Assembly (NCBI RefSeq): GCF_018127745.1
Contig: NZ_CP072333.1
Location: 310,001-374,000 of the forward strand
Source: Porphyromonas sp. oral taxon 275
GTDB taxonomy: Bacteria > Bacteroidota > Bacteroidia > Bacteroidales > Porphyromonadaceae
Direction: 5' to 3'
DNA: 64,000 nucleotides
Part shown: positions 38,098 through 46,135 of the stretch, piece after piece
How positions within the stretch are numbered: the stretch's first letter is position 1
How the letters are laid out: every line of letters starts with the position of its first letter
Position numbers and translations under genes: made by a program
Notes under the pieces: generated by a model
Told to the model about the DNA's origin: nothing
Seen by the model: only the letters and a program-made list of their open reading frames with translations
Database searches by the model: none

Positions 38098-38342
38098 TCC
38101 GAGCAGCTATGCACGCCGCGCCTTCGGAGGCTATTCTCGTGCTCTGCCCTCGCCCGCACCGAGCTGAGGGATTAGCTGCTCTGCTGCTCCGCCTGGGCTC
38201 GCAGCCGCATGCGAGCTAAGGGGCAACAAGATTTCTTATATAATATCCCGAAGAATCTTATATAATATTCCGACAAATGTTATATAACTTCTGCTCCGAT
38301 ATTATATAATATTCCTCGAGATATTCTATTACTTTTCTCCCT
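38098..38342 (+). repeat. duplicated intergenic block with family B array, copy 1
   Basis: This segment recurs almost unchanged at 41536-41771. It ends with five AT-rich 22-bp units starting at 38233, 38255, 38277, 38299 and 38321 (for example ATCTTATATAATATTCC). The array lies 219 bp before the lipoprotein -7 box and reads the same way. The remainder of 37976-38701 holds no gene. Confidence 0.9.
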
Positions 38343-38561
38343 TCCACCTAGCTGTCAGTTCCGCCTTACGCGTGTCGGGCCTCCTTCCCGCATAGCAGGG
38401 GCTAGGCTGAGCCGAGAGGCTAAGGACTACTGCTTGTTCTTTGGGAGGGTTGTCCACAGTAGCCTCGGGCTGCAGCCCCGAATGAGCCTAGGGTGGAGGC
38501 TGCTTTGTGTGGTGCAAAAGTTTGATGCGCGAAAGATGCTGCTTGTTAAAAATATTTATTG

Positions 38562-38569
38562 TAACTTCG
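38562..38569 (+). promoter_or_regulatory. candidate promoter of lipoprotein copy 1 (TAACTTCG)
   Basis: TAACTTCG differs from TAnnTTTG by one base. The upstream TTGTTAAAAA and the downstream CAGAGA stretch are conserved with 42012-42019 in copy 2, while much flanking DNA is not. The leader would be about 130 nt. Confidence 0.45.
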
Positions 38570-38701
38570 CGCCCCAGAGAGCGTGCTTACTAACTGACTT
38601 CATTTCTCACCGTGCTTTGCCAAGTAGCTGGCGCAAGTCGTATGGAGTCCATGGGAGCACCCTAAAAAAGAAGCTTACATTAGTCACTAAACAATCATTC
38701 A

Positions 38702-39994
38702 ATGAAAGCAACAAGACCCCTACTATTGCTTGCCCTGCTGGTGGTATTTGGATCCTGCTCCAAGGCCACTGATGAGCCTGTAGCCCCAAGCCCTAGCTCC
38801 AGCGATCAGCCGCTCAAGATCGCCCTGAGCGGTGAAATCGAGATGCCCGAGGTCGACGCTCAGACGGCGCGCGATCTGATCCTGACTGAAGGAACCAATA
38901 GCTCTGGTAAGCGCATCATTACTCCTTACTTCACCGATAGCCGCCTTCCGGCCATCCTCTGTATCTACGATGACTTCGGGGGGATGAGCCTCTCGCGTGT
39001 CTTCATCGATGTTACCCCTGCTACGAGCAGCAATGGTAAGCTGGTGAGCCGCTTCCGCTACTATGGAGGTCTAGACCAGGGAAAGTTTAAGGTCCGCGGT
39101 GCGAACCAACAGTTCAAGTCTGGAAATAAGGTCTCCTACAAGCAAGACCCAAGTAACTCTGGGGTCTACGTAGGGCTCTTCGTAGGTCTTGACCCCAATG
39201 GTGGTGAAGATACTTCCCTTGATATCGGTGAGAGTAGCATAAGCTATACCCACGGTGGCTGGGAAACCAAGCTCGGTCAGCAGGTAGACTATACATCTAA
39301 TGGACCTAACCGCAGTGCTACCCGCATCATCTTCGGTACGACGAGCGAGCGTAAGGGTACCGAAACTGTCGAGATTGCTGGAGAAAAGGTCACCCGTGTC
39401 CTCTACGAGCATCATCCTCTGAAGTTCGTTAACGACAAGACCATCTTCGACAGGGCTCCAGATGCTCGCCATCCTAACCCTGACACCCGCGATAATGTCC
39501 TCACGGTAAATGACCTCAAGCTCACTATGCGCGGAGCCCTCCTCGAGGTCGCGGTAGAGAACTGGGGTACGGCTGACGTCAATGTCGGCGGTGTACGTGT
39601 CGGCACATTCGGTGGTGGTAAGGTTGAGTTCTCTGCCCCTACCGCGAAGAAGATCACACGTAAGAATCAGTACGGCCAGACGAATACCTTCTGGGAAGTA
39701 GATACGCCTCCTATGGTGACCCCCGCTAGCACTACGGAGAAGTACGATATCAAGTTCTACGATGCTGTCCGCCTAGAGGGTAAGGATCCCAGAAGTGAGA
39801 AGGTCGCTTCTATGAAGAAGATCGTCTACCTGCCCTTCGTCAACACCGTAACGGGTCGGGTGCAGAATCCAGGTACCCTCGAGATCTTCTATAACCAGAC
39901 TACGGGTGCTACCGAGCAGAAGACTGTAGGTACAGCTGTCCGTGGGCTGAAGAAGCAGGGGATTCTCGTCTCGAAGAAGTTCATGATTAACTAG
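38702..39994 (+). CDS. lipoprotein of unknown function, duplicate copy 1
   Basis: The 430-residue protein has a lipobox ending in VFGSC (Cys19), then a Ser/Pro linker. The body is beta-rich with several conserved tracts (FRYYGGLDQGKF, DTSLDIGESSISYTHGGWE, KKITRKNQYGQTNTFWEVDTPPM) and ends ILVSKKFMIN. I recognise no family. The overall plan (lipoprotein, beta-rich, about 430 residues) recalls Bacteroidetes fimbrillin-like or surface lipoproteins, but the fimbrillin signature is not clear. It is closely similar to copy 2 over its whole length. A 52-residue peptide gene follows 23 bp later. The DNA is less GC-rich than its neighbours. Confidence 0.75.
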   Translation: MKATRPLLLLALLVVFGSCSKATDEPVAPSPSSSDQPLKIALSGEIEMPEVDAQTARDLILTEGTNSSGKRIITPYFTDSRLPAILCIYDDFGGMSLSRVFIDVTPATSSNGKLVSRFRYYGGLDQGKFKVRGANQQFKSGNKVSYKQDPSNSGVYVGLFVGLDPNGGEDTSLDIGESSISYTHGGWETKLGQQVDYTSNGPNRSATRIIFGTTSERKGTETVEIAGEKVTRVLYEHHPLKFVNDKTIFDRAPDARHPNPDTRDNVLTVNDLKLTMRGALLEVAVENWGTADVNVGGVRVGTFGGGKVEFSAPTAKKITRKNQYGQTNTFWEVDTPPMVTPASTTEKYDIKFYDAVRLEGKDPRSEKVASMKKIVYLPFVNTVTGRVQNPGTLEIFYNQTTGATEQKTVGTAVRGLKKQGILVSKKFMIN

Positions 39995-40017
39995 TAACGA
40001 AGATACACGCAAGAGAT

Positions 40018-40176
40018 ATGAAGAAGCAAGCCTATACGCAGCCCGAGATCGAGCTCCTCAAGCTCCAGGGTGAGCCTAGTCTTCTCGTGGACTTCTCTGT
40101 CGGAGGCAGCCTTGATGACATCGAGGATGCAGGGGAATGGGATGATAACGCCTACGCTCCAGGTAAGAGCTGGTAG
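40018..40176 (+). CDS. 52-residue acidic peptide, duplicate copy 1
   Basis: The ORF begins MKKQAYTQPEIELLKLQGEP and continues LLVDFSVGGSLDDIEDAGEW to end APGKSW. It is 24 bp downstream of the lipoprotein stop and followed by a hairpin. The N-terminal plan MKKxxYxxPxIExxxLxxE resembles very short Bacteroidetes proteins often left unannotated. A GG at residues 29-30 could be a leader-peptide processing site, leaving an acidic 22-residue product (inference). Copy 2 differs at only two residues, although several synonymous third positions have changed, which supports selection on the protein. No maturation or export gene is adjacent. Confidence 0.65.
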   Translation: MKKQAYTQPEIELLKLQGEPSLLVDFSVGGSLDDIEDAGEWDDNAYAPGKSW

Positions 40177-40204
40177 TCCTCTTCACACGAAGAAAGCAAA
40201 GAGC

Positions 40205-40241
40205 GCGGGGCGCTACCTCCCATCTGGGGGTAGCGCCCCGC
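40205..40241 (+). terminator. hairpin after peptide gene copy 1
   Basis: GCGGGGCGCTACC pairs perfectly with GGTAGCGCCCCGC. No T-run follows, so it may be a stability element. It is conserved in copy 2 at 43661-43697. Confidence 0.6.
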
Positions 40242-40388
40242 CTGCATTAGGGGGCTCGCGCGAGCGCTCCTTAGATCTGTTCCCCGCTCGGGGCGCCTTC
40301 GCCCCCGCGGGCGTTGCGGGGTGCGAACTATCTAGGGGGGCAGGCTGTTCTACTCACAGCTAATTCCCTCACCTAAGACAAATAGAAT

Positions 40389-40895
40389 ATGGCAACAGTA
40401 ACGTTCAAGAATCAGCTCACCGTCACTCTCAACGGTCAGCTCCCCGCCGTGGGCAGCATCGCCCCTAACTTCGCCGCTACCAAGGCAGACCTCAGCGACG
40501 TCCACCTCGAGGACTGGCGTGGTCAGCGCGTGGTGCTCAACATCTTCCCCAGCGTCGACACGGGCGTCTGCGCTGCCACCGTACGCCGCTTCAACGCCGA
40601 GGCCGCCGCGCTGGAGAACACCGCCGTCCTCTGCCTCTCCAAGGACCTACCCTTCGCGCTCAACCGCTTCTGCGGTGCTGAAGGCCTAGACAAGGTCGTG
40701 CCCCTCTCTACCTTCCGCTGCAACTGCTTCACCGACGGCTACGGCCTGCTGCAGACGGACGGCCCGCTGCGCGGCCTGCTGGCCCGTGCTGTCGTCGTTA
40801 TCGACACCGATGGCAAGGTCCTCTACACGGAGCTCGTCCCCGAGATCACTGAGGAGCCCAACTATGAGGCTGCGCTGGCTGTGCTGAAGAAGTAA
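40389..40895 (+). CDS. tpx: thiol peroxidase
   Basis: The 168-residue periplasmic/cytoplasmic-type 2-Cys peroxiredoxin reduces peroxides using thioredoxin. The peroxidatic Cys61 is in [14 protein letters not shown] and the resolving Cys95 in [11 protein letters not shown], at the expected Tpx positions. Asp57 and Thr58 of the active site are present. The gene has its own start after a 210-bp interval and ends at a long palindromic terminator. A 5'-truncated copy lies at 43757-44191. Confidence 0.95.
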   Translation: MATVTFKNQLTVTLNGQLPAVGSIAPNFAATKADLSDVHLEDWRGQRVVLNIFPSVDTGVCAATVRRFNAEAAALENTAVLCLSKDLPFALNRFCGAEGLDKVVPLSTFRCNCFTDGYGLLQTDGPLRGLLARAVVVIDTDGKVLYTELVPEITEEPNYEAALAVLKK

Positions 40896-40919
40896 GCTCG
40901 CCCTCCGCGCGTTCTAATT

Positions 40920-40965
40920 AAGGCCAAGGGGCGGCACCACGATCGTGGTGCCGCCCCTTGGCCTT
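40920..40965. terminator. 46-bp perfect palindrome, bidirectional terminator, copy 1
   Basis: AAGGCCAAGGGGCGGCACCA followed by CGA is mirrored exactly by its reverse complement, with no loop, and flanked by TTTT. It terminates tpx. An identical copy at 44216-44261 ends the opposing operon. Confidence 0.88.
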
Positions 40966-41040
40966 TTGCTTACTTAATTAGGCGGGCGCCTTAGCTGGTC
41001 GTGCTAGGCGAGCGCCTTGGCTCTCGGCTGCTAGAAGAGG

Positions 41041-41100
41041 TAGTCCAGTCGGAGCGCCCGAGGACGCCGAGCTCATCGCGCTTCTGGGCGGGGATGCATA
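41041..41100 (-). pseudogene. fragment of the outer-membrane protein gene
   Basis: About 60 bp match 45706-45764, inside the 601-residue outer-membrane protein gene, with scattered substitutions. Just before it, 41020-41038 matches the 3' end of the same gene near 44320-44337. Both are leftovers of copy 1 of the tandem duplication after internal deletion. Confidence 0.75.
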
Positions 41101-41332
41101 GGTCGAGGGAGCGGGTGGGCTCGGTGAGCTTGGTGTAGAGGGCTGTGGCCTCGGAGCTGCGCTACGTCTCCTCGTCGTGGCGCGGGCCAGCAGCAGCTCA
41201 GCCTTGCCTGCGTCACGGCTCTTGGGATAGGCACGGACGTAGTTCTCTAGCGCGGCGATGGTGCCCTCCTTATCCTTCTTGTGCTCTCGAGGGAGAGGTC
41301 CTACAGGTGGGCGCCTTCCTCCTCGGAGGGGC
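41091..41332 (-). pseudogene. fragment of the 1005-residue TPR gene
   Basis: About 240 bp match 46731-46979 with many substitutions and small indels that break the frame. It lacks start and stop. It joins directly to a pyrG fragment at about 41333, which marks the original duplication junction. Confidence 0.85.
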
Positions 41333-41458
41333 TGAGCGTCCCTGGGTTGATATTGATGTAGGGGTCAAACTTCTGTATCGTGATGCTGTAGCCACGTGCC
41401 TGGAGTAGCTTGCCTAGAGAGGCGGCTATGATCCTTTTCCCCAGGGGCGAGACGCCGC
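41333..41458 (-). pseudogene. fragment of the pyrG 5' region
   Basis: About 126 bp match 37819-37944 of pyrG with a few substitutions. No intact reading frame remains. The junction with the TPR fragment lies in a short shared stretch (AGGGG-T-AGC in both parents). Confidence 0.88.
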
Positions 41459-41535
41459 CGCGGCATGAACTCCTCTTGAACTACCTCCCCAGCAGCTCGC
41501 AGCCTGACTTGCAGGAGGACGAAGGCCCCGAGCAG

Positions 41536-41771
41536 CCTTGTACGCCGCGCCTTCGGAGGCTCTTCTCGTGCTCTGCCCTCGCCCGCACCGAGCTGAGGGA
41601 TTAGCTGCTCTGCTGCTCCGCCTGGGCTCGCAGCCGCATGCGAGCTAAGGGGCAACAAGATTTCTTATATAACATCCCGAAGAATCTTATATAATATTCC
41701 GACAAATGTTATATAACTTCTGCTCCGATATTATATAATACTCCTCGAGATATTCTATTACTTTTCTCCCT
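41536..41771 (+). repeat. duplicated intergenic block with family B array, copy 2
   Basis: It is nearly identical to 38099-38342. The AT-rich 22-bp units start at 41662, 41684, 41706, 41728 and 41750. The array lies 240 bp before the -7 box of lipoprotein copy 2. The 80 bp before this block (41459-41535) match nothing else seen here. The interval 41772-42011 carries no gene. Confidence 0.9.
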
Positions 41772-42011
41772 TCCACCTAGCTGTCAGCTCTGCCTCACGC
41801 GTGTCGCGCTGCGCTGGCATCAGCCTCGGAGCGCGGCATCAGCCTGGGGAACGCGAGCCAAGACCAGGGGCAAACGTGTAGAAAAACATAAATCGGAGCG
41901 AGCTGTGTAAAGCATTGGCAGTGTGCTCCCAGCGTGATTCTGGGGGCTTCGGACTTGCTTCGTGAAAAGTTAGGTGCAAGAAATAAAATTGTTGTTAAAA
42001 AAGATTTATCG

Positions 42012-42019
42012 TAACTTCG
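42012..42019 (+). promoter_or_regulatory. candidate promoter of lipoprotein copy 2 (TAACTTCG)
   Basis: It is the same box and the same preceding TTGTTAAAAA as in copy 1, conserved where flanking DNA has diverged. Confidence 0.45.
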
Positions 42020-42151
42020 CCATACAGAGAACGTGCTCACTAACTGATTTCGACGACTGCCTAGCCCCTTTCTCCCACTCTAGGCAGCTAGTATGGAGGA
42101 GGTGCGGGGTACGGGATCGTAAACGTACTATATACACTAAATTACTATTCA

Positions 42152-43450
42152 ATGAAAGCAACAAGACCTCTTCTATTGCTTGCCCTGCTCGCATTACTCG
42201 GGTCCTGCTCCAAGGCTACTGATGAGCCCGTAGCCCCAGGCGCAGGTACTGCCTCCAGTGATCAACCGCTCAAGATCGCCCTGAGCGGTCAGATCGAGCT
42301 GCCCGAGGTCGACGCTCAGACGGCCCGAGAATTGTTCCTAGAACAAGGTGAAACTAGCACGGGTAAGCGCATCATTACTCCCTTTTTTTACGAGGCTAAT
42401 CTCCCTGCGATCCTCTGTATCTATGATGATTTTGGGGCGATGAGCCTCTCGCGTGTCTTACTTACTGTCGTTCCTGCTACGAGCAGTAATGGTAAGATGG
42501 TGAACTACTTCCGCTACTATGGTGGGCTGGACCAGGGTAAGTTCCAGGTGCGCAGAGATAACCAAACGAGTAAGGCGGGTGCTAAGGTCTCCTACAAACA
42601 GGATCCAAATAACTCTGGGGTCTACGTAGGCCTCTTCATCGGTCTTGATCCCAATGGCGGTGAAGATACCTCCCTCGATATCGGAGAGAGTAGCATAAGC
42701 TATACCCACGGTGGCTGGGAAACCAGGCTGAATCATATGATAGACTACGTCTCTAAAGGCCCTAATCGCGAAGCCACCCGTATTATCTTCGGTACGACGA
42801 GTGAGCGTACGGGTACGGAGACTGTCGAGATTGCTGGAGACAAGGTAACCCGTGTCCTCTACGAGCATCATCCTCTAAAGTTTGCTAACGACAAGACCGT
42901 CTTCGACAGGGCTCCTGATGCTCGTCACCCCAACCCTAAGACCTATGACAATGTCCTCACGGGGAATGACCTCAAGCTCGCTATGCGTGGAGCCCTCGTC
43001 GAGGTTACGATAGAGAACCAGAGTACGGCTGATGTCAATGTTGGCGGGGTCCGTGTCGGGGATTTCGGTGGTCGACAGGTTGAATTCTCTGCTCCTACAT
43101 CGAAGAAGATCACACGTAAGAATCAGTACGGCCAGACGAATACCTTCTGGGAAGTAGATACGCCTCCTATGGTGACTCCTGCCAATACCACGGAGAAGTA
43201 CGATATCAAGTTCTACGATGCTGTCCGCTTGCCTCAGAAGGATACCAAGGATGGTCCGATCGCCTCTGTGAAGAAGATCGTCTATCTGCCCTTCGTCAAT
43301 ACTGTCACGGGACTGAAACAGACCCCAGGTACCCTTGAGGTCTTCTACAACCAGACTACAGGAGCTACCGAACAGAAGACCGTAGGCGGTGCTGTCCGTC
43401 CACTGAAGAAGCAGGGGATACTTGTCTCGAAGAAGTTCACCATCAACTAG
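42152..43450 (+). CDS. lipoprotein of unknown function, duplicate copy 2
   Basis: The 432-residue protein has a lipobox ending in LLGSC. It is a full-length paralog of the lipoprotein at 38702-39994. The central and C-terminal tracts are almost identical, and differences cluster near residues 50-75, 110-170 and 215-230, which could be surface-variable parts. Both copies keep intact frames and conserved promoters, so both are likely expressed. It is followed by its own 52-residue peptide gene 23 bp later. Confidence 0.75.
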   Translation: MKATRPLLLLALLALLGSCSKATDEPVAPGAGTASSDQPLKIALSGQIELPEVDAQTARELFLEQGETSTGKRIITPFFYEANLPAILCIYDDFGAMSLSRVLLTVVPATSSNGKMVNYFRYYGGLDQGKFQVRRDNQTSKAGAKVSYKQDPNNSGVYVGLFIGLDPNGGEDTSLDIGESSISYTHGGWETRLNHMIDYVSKGPNREATRIIFGTTSERTGTETVEIAGDKVTRVLYEHHPLKFANDKTVFDRAPDARHPNPKTYDNVLTGNDLKLAMRGALVEVTIENQSTADVNVGGVRVGDFGGRQVEFSAPTSKKITRKNQYGQTNTFWEVDTPPMVTPANTTEKYDIKFYDAVRLPQKDTKDGPIASVKKIVYLPFVNTVTGLKQTPGTLEVFYNQTTGATEQKTVGGAVRPLKKQGILVSKKFTIN

Positions 43451-43473
43451 TAATGAACATACATGCAGTAGAT

Positions 43474-43632
43474 ATGAAGAAGCAAGCCTATACGCAGCCC
43501 GAGATCGAGCTCCTCAAGCTCCAGGGCGAGCCTAGTCTTCTTGTGGACTTCTCTGTCGGAGGTAGCCTTGACGATATCGAGGATGCAGGGGAGTGGGATG
43601 ATAACTCCTACGCTCCAGGTCAAAGCTGGTAG
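43474..43632 (+). CDS. 52-residue acidic peptide, duplicate copy 2
   Basis: It begins MKKQAYTQPEIELLKLQGEP and ends NSYAPGQSW; it differs from copy 1 only at Ala/Ser and Lys/Gln near the C-terminus. Spacing from the lipoprotein stop and the hairpin after the stop are both conserved. Two near-identical copies with mostly silent changes support a real gene. Function unknown. Confidence 0.65.
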   Translation: MKKQAYTQPEIELLKLQGEPSLLVDFSVGGSLDDIEDAGEWDDNSYAPGQSW

Positions 43633-43660
43633 TCCTCTCCACACGAAGAAAGCAAAGAGC

Positions 43661-43697
43661 GCGGGGCGCTACCTCCTAGATGGGGGTAGCGCCCCGC
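43661..43697 (+). terminator. hairpin after peptide gene copy 2
   Basis: It has the same perfect 13-bp stem as at 40205-40241 with small changes in the loop only. Confidence 0.6.
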
Positions 43698-43756
43698 CTG
43701 CATTGGGGGGATCGCGCGAGCGCTCCTTAGATCTGTTCCCCGCTCTTGGCGCCTTC

Positions 43757-44191
43757 GCCCCTAACTTCGCCGCTACCAAGGCAGACCTCAGCGACGTCCA
43801 TCTCGAGGACTGGCGTGGTCAGCGCGTGGTGCTCAACATCTTCCCCAGCGTCGACACGGGCGTCTGCGCTGCCACCGTACGCCGCTTCAACGCCGAGGCT
43901 GCCGCACTGGAGAACACCGCCGTCCTCTGCCTCTCCAAGGACCTACCCTTCGCCCTCAACCGCTTCTGCGGTGCTGAAGGCCTAGACAAGGTCGTAACTC
44001 TCTCGGCTTTCCGCTGCAACTGCTTCACCGACGGCTACGGCCTGCTGCAGACCGACGGCCCGCTGCGCGGCCTGCTGGCGCGTGCCGTCGTCGTCATCGA
44101 CACCGATGGCAAGATCCTCTACACAGAGCTCGTCCCCGAGGTCACCGAGGAGCCCAACTATGAGGCTGCGCTGGCTGTGCTGAAGAAGTAA
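43757..44191 (+). pseudogene. 5'-truncated thiol peroxidase gene
   Basis: The sequence encodes Tpx residues 25-168 with both catalytic cysteines but lacks the first 24 codons, the ribosome-binding site and the promoter. Relative to copy 1, 160 bp were lost between two TCGCCCC heptamers (40299-40305 and 40459-40465), leaving one heptamer at 43755-43761. The frame stays open upstream to 43541, inside the peptide gene in another frame, but no start with a plausible ribosome-binding site is visible. Residual translation cannot be excluded. Confidence 0.82.
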
Positions 44192-44215
44192 GCTCGCCCT
44201 CCGCGCGTTCTAATT

Positions 44216-44261
44216 AAGGCCAAGGGGCGGCACCACGATCGTGGTGCCGCCCCTTGGCCTT
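44216..44261. terminator. 46-bp perfect palindrome, bidirectional terminator, copy 2
   Basis: It is identical to 40920-40965. It separates the truncated tpx from the minus-strand operon that ends at 44328. Confidence 0.88.
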
Positions 44262-44327
44262 TTGCTTACTTGGCTAGGCGGGTAGGCTTAGCTGGTCGTG
44301 CTAGGTGAGCGCCTTAGCCCTCGGCTG

Positions 44328-46133
44328 CTAGAAGAGATACTGCAGGCCGAGGAGCGCCGTGAGGGGCTGCTGGCGGTAGCCATACCACTGGGTGGCGCCC
44401 GTCAGGAGCTGCGCGCGCAGCTCGGCCGTCAGAGAGAAGCGCGAGGAGACGCGATAGATAGCCTCGCCATGCAGGACGTGCTGGGGCTTGAGCCGCACTA
44501 CCTGCCCCGCGAGGTCGTAGCTGCTCGTGGCGGTAGCGAACTCATAGCCTACGCGTAGCTGGGTATGGGGGATACTCTGCAGCTCGAGGAGCGCCGAGAG
44601 CGTCCACTCGGGGCGTCCCGTCAGGAGGTCGCTCGCCTGCTGGTAGTCCTTATGCTCCGCAGCCAGCGAGGCGGTGAAGAGCCCTTCGTGGCGGTAGCTC
44701 AGCGCAGCCCCGATCGAGAGGTCCTGATAGCCCGCATAGTAGGGGACGAAGCCTAGCGCGAGCGGAGCCGTAGCGCCCTGAGGTAGGGAGACGTTGACCA
44801 TGGAGACCGGACGCCACTGCGCGGCGTGGCGGTATGAGCTGTAGCCTACCCAGGCCTCAGCGCTGAAGCGATCCTGGAGCAGGGTCTTGGCCGAGAGCTT
44901 GACCCAGCTGCGACGCTCCAGCAGCTCAGGGTAGCTGGTGGGGCTGAGGTAGGGCATCTCGCGGCTGAGGAGCTGACCTCGGAGCTGGGCGTAGTGCTCG
45001 GCGTCGGACTCGAGGCGGAGGCTGAAGGCTGAGCCGTAGCTGAGGCGGGCATCGACCTTGGGGAAGAGGTAGAGCTGCGCTCCCGAGGGATCACTGCCGT
45101 TGGTGAGGCGAAGGCCCCCACGCAGGTCCCAGCGCCAGTCGTCCGAGAGGTCGCCGTAGGAGATGTAGGGGGCGACGCTGAGGCTAGAGCGGGAGGCATC
45201 GGGCAGCACCTGCTGCTGGCTCAGCTGCTGGTAGCTGGGGCGGTAGTAGCTGAGCGCCCCATAGATGCCGAGGCGCGCCGTGCTGGAGAGCCTGTGGGAG
45301 AGCTGCAGGGAGAGGCGCGGTGCGAGTTCGCTGGCCTCGTAGCTATAGCTCTGCAGGAGGGCCTCGGTGTACTTCGTCGAGGCGTAGTCGAGGCTGAAGC
45401 CCAGGTCATAGAGCCAGTCCTCAGAGGCGATCTCGGGGGTAGCCAGGCGCGCGCTCAGGCGGAAGTGCTGCGTGGCCTGCTCGGGGTCCTCGATGGTGGT
45501 CTGCGAGCCGAGTGGGGGCTGGGTCGGGGCTGTCGTCTGCTCGTAGGTAGCACGTCCGTAGTAGTTGGTCTTGTAGCGGCCGAGCTCGGCTCCGAGCTCG
45601 AGGCTAGGCAGGTCGAAGCGGTGGAGGTAGCGGGCGCCGAGCAGCCACTGCTGCTGGCGGGCTGTCCCCTGACCGGCGAGGACGTCGTAGCCGAGGCGTG
45701 CCTGCGTCCAGTCGAAGCGCCCGAGCACGTCCAGCTCATCGCGCTCCTGGGCGAGGATGCGGTAGCCTGCGCCGAGGCGTAGGGTGGTGCTGACCCCGCC
45801 GCGGGCGGTGAGGTAGCCGCGCTGCTCGGAGCGGGCAAAGCCGCCCTGCATCGGGGCCAGCGCGCGCAGCGGGCTCAGCAGAAGGCTGGCGCCGAGGCCC
45901 CGGTCCTCATAGCTGTAGCGGGGCTCGCTGACGCGGGGAGCAGGGAGGCTCAGCGAGAGATCCTGGGGCTGGCGCGTCGAGAGGGTCAGCTCCTCCTGCG
46001 TCATGACGGTGAGCTCGCGGCGCAGGGTGTCGGCGCGCTTGGGGCTCTCGGTCTGTGCGCTCAGAGGGAGGGCAGCGCTGCCGCCGAGGATTAAGGCTAA
46101 GGGGAGGATATGCTGCTTCTTCATACTCATCAT
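44328..46133 (-). CDS. outer-membrane beta-barrel protein
   Basis: The 601-residue protein has a signal peptide (ALPLSAQT) and then alternating amphipathic strands rich in Tyr, Arg, Leu and Ser, ending in LLGLQYLF with the C-terminal Phe typical of barrels. There is no clear plug domain or TonB box, so it is not a standard TonB-dependent receptor. Its start lies 2 bp after the stop of the long TPR gene, so the two are translated together and probably function together at the outer membrane. The start may be Met1 or Met4 (MKKQHIL). It is the last gene of the seven-gene operon. Confidence 0.75.
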   Translation of the reverse strand: MMSMKKQHILPLALILGGSAALPLSAQTESPKRADTLRRELTVMTQEELTLSTRQPQDLSLSLPAPRVSEPRYSYEDRGLGASLLLSPLRALAPMQGGFARSEQRGYLTARGGVSTTLRLGAGYRILAQERDELDVLGRFDWTQARLGYDVLAGQGTARQQQWLLGARYLHRFDLPSLELGAELGRYKTNYYGRATYEQTTAPTQPPLGSQTTIEDPEQATQHFRLSARLATPEIASEDWLYDLGFSLDYASTKYTEALLQSYSYEASELAPRLSLQLSHRLSSTARLGIYGALSYYRPSYQQLSQQQVLPDASRSSLSVAPYISYGDLSDDWRWDLRGGLRLTNGSDPSGAQLYLFPKVDARLSYGSAFSLRLESDAEHYAQLRGQLLSREMPYLSPTSYPELLERRSWVKLSAKTLLQDRFSAEAWVGYSSYRHAAQWRPVSMVNVSLPQGATAPLALGFVPYYAGYQDLSIGAALSYRHEGLFTASLAAEHKDYQQASDLLTGRPEWTLSALLELQSIPHTQLRVGYEFATATSSYDLAGQVVRLKPQHVLHGEAIYRVSSRFSLTAELRAQLLTGATQWYGYRQQPLTALLGLQYLF

Positions 46134-46135
46134 AC

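Noticed and set aside
41145..41408. 87-codon plus-strand frame in the duplication junction
   Set aside because: It is composed of antisense TPR and pyrG fragments and is not a gene.
43541..43756. N-terminal part of a 216-codon frame fused to tpx copy 2
   Set aside because: It starts inside the 52-residue peptide gene in another frame and passes through its terminator hairpin; better explained as chance openness upstream of a truncated tpx.
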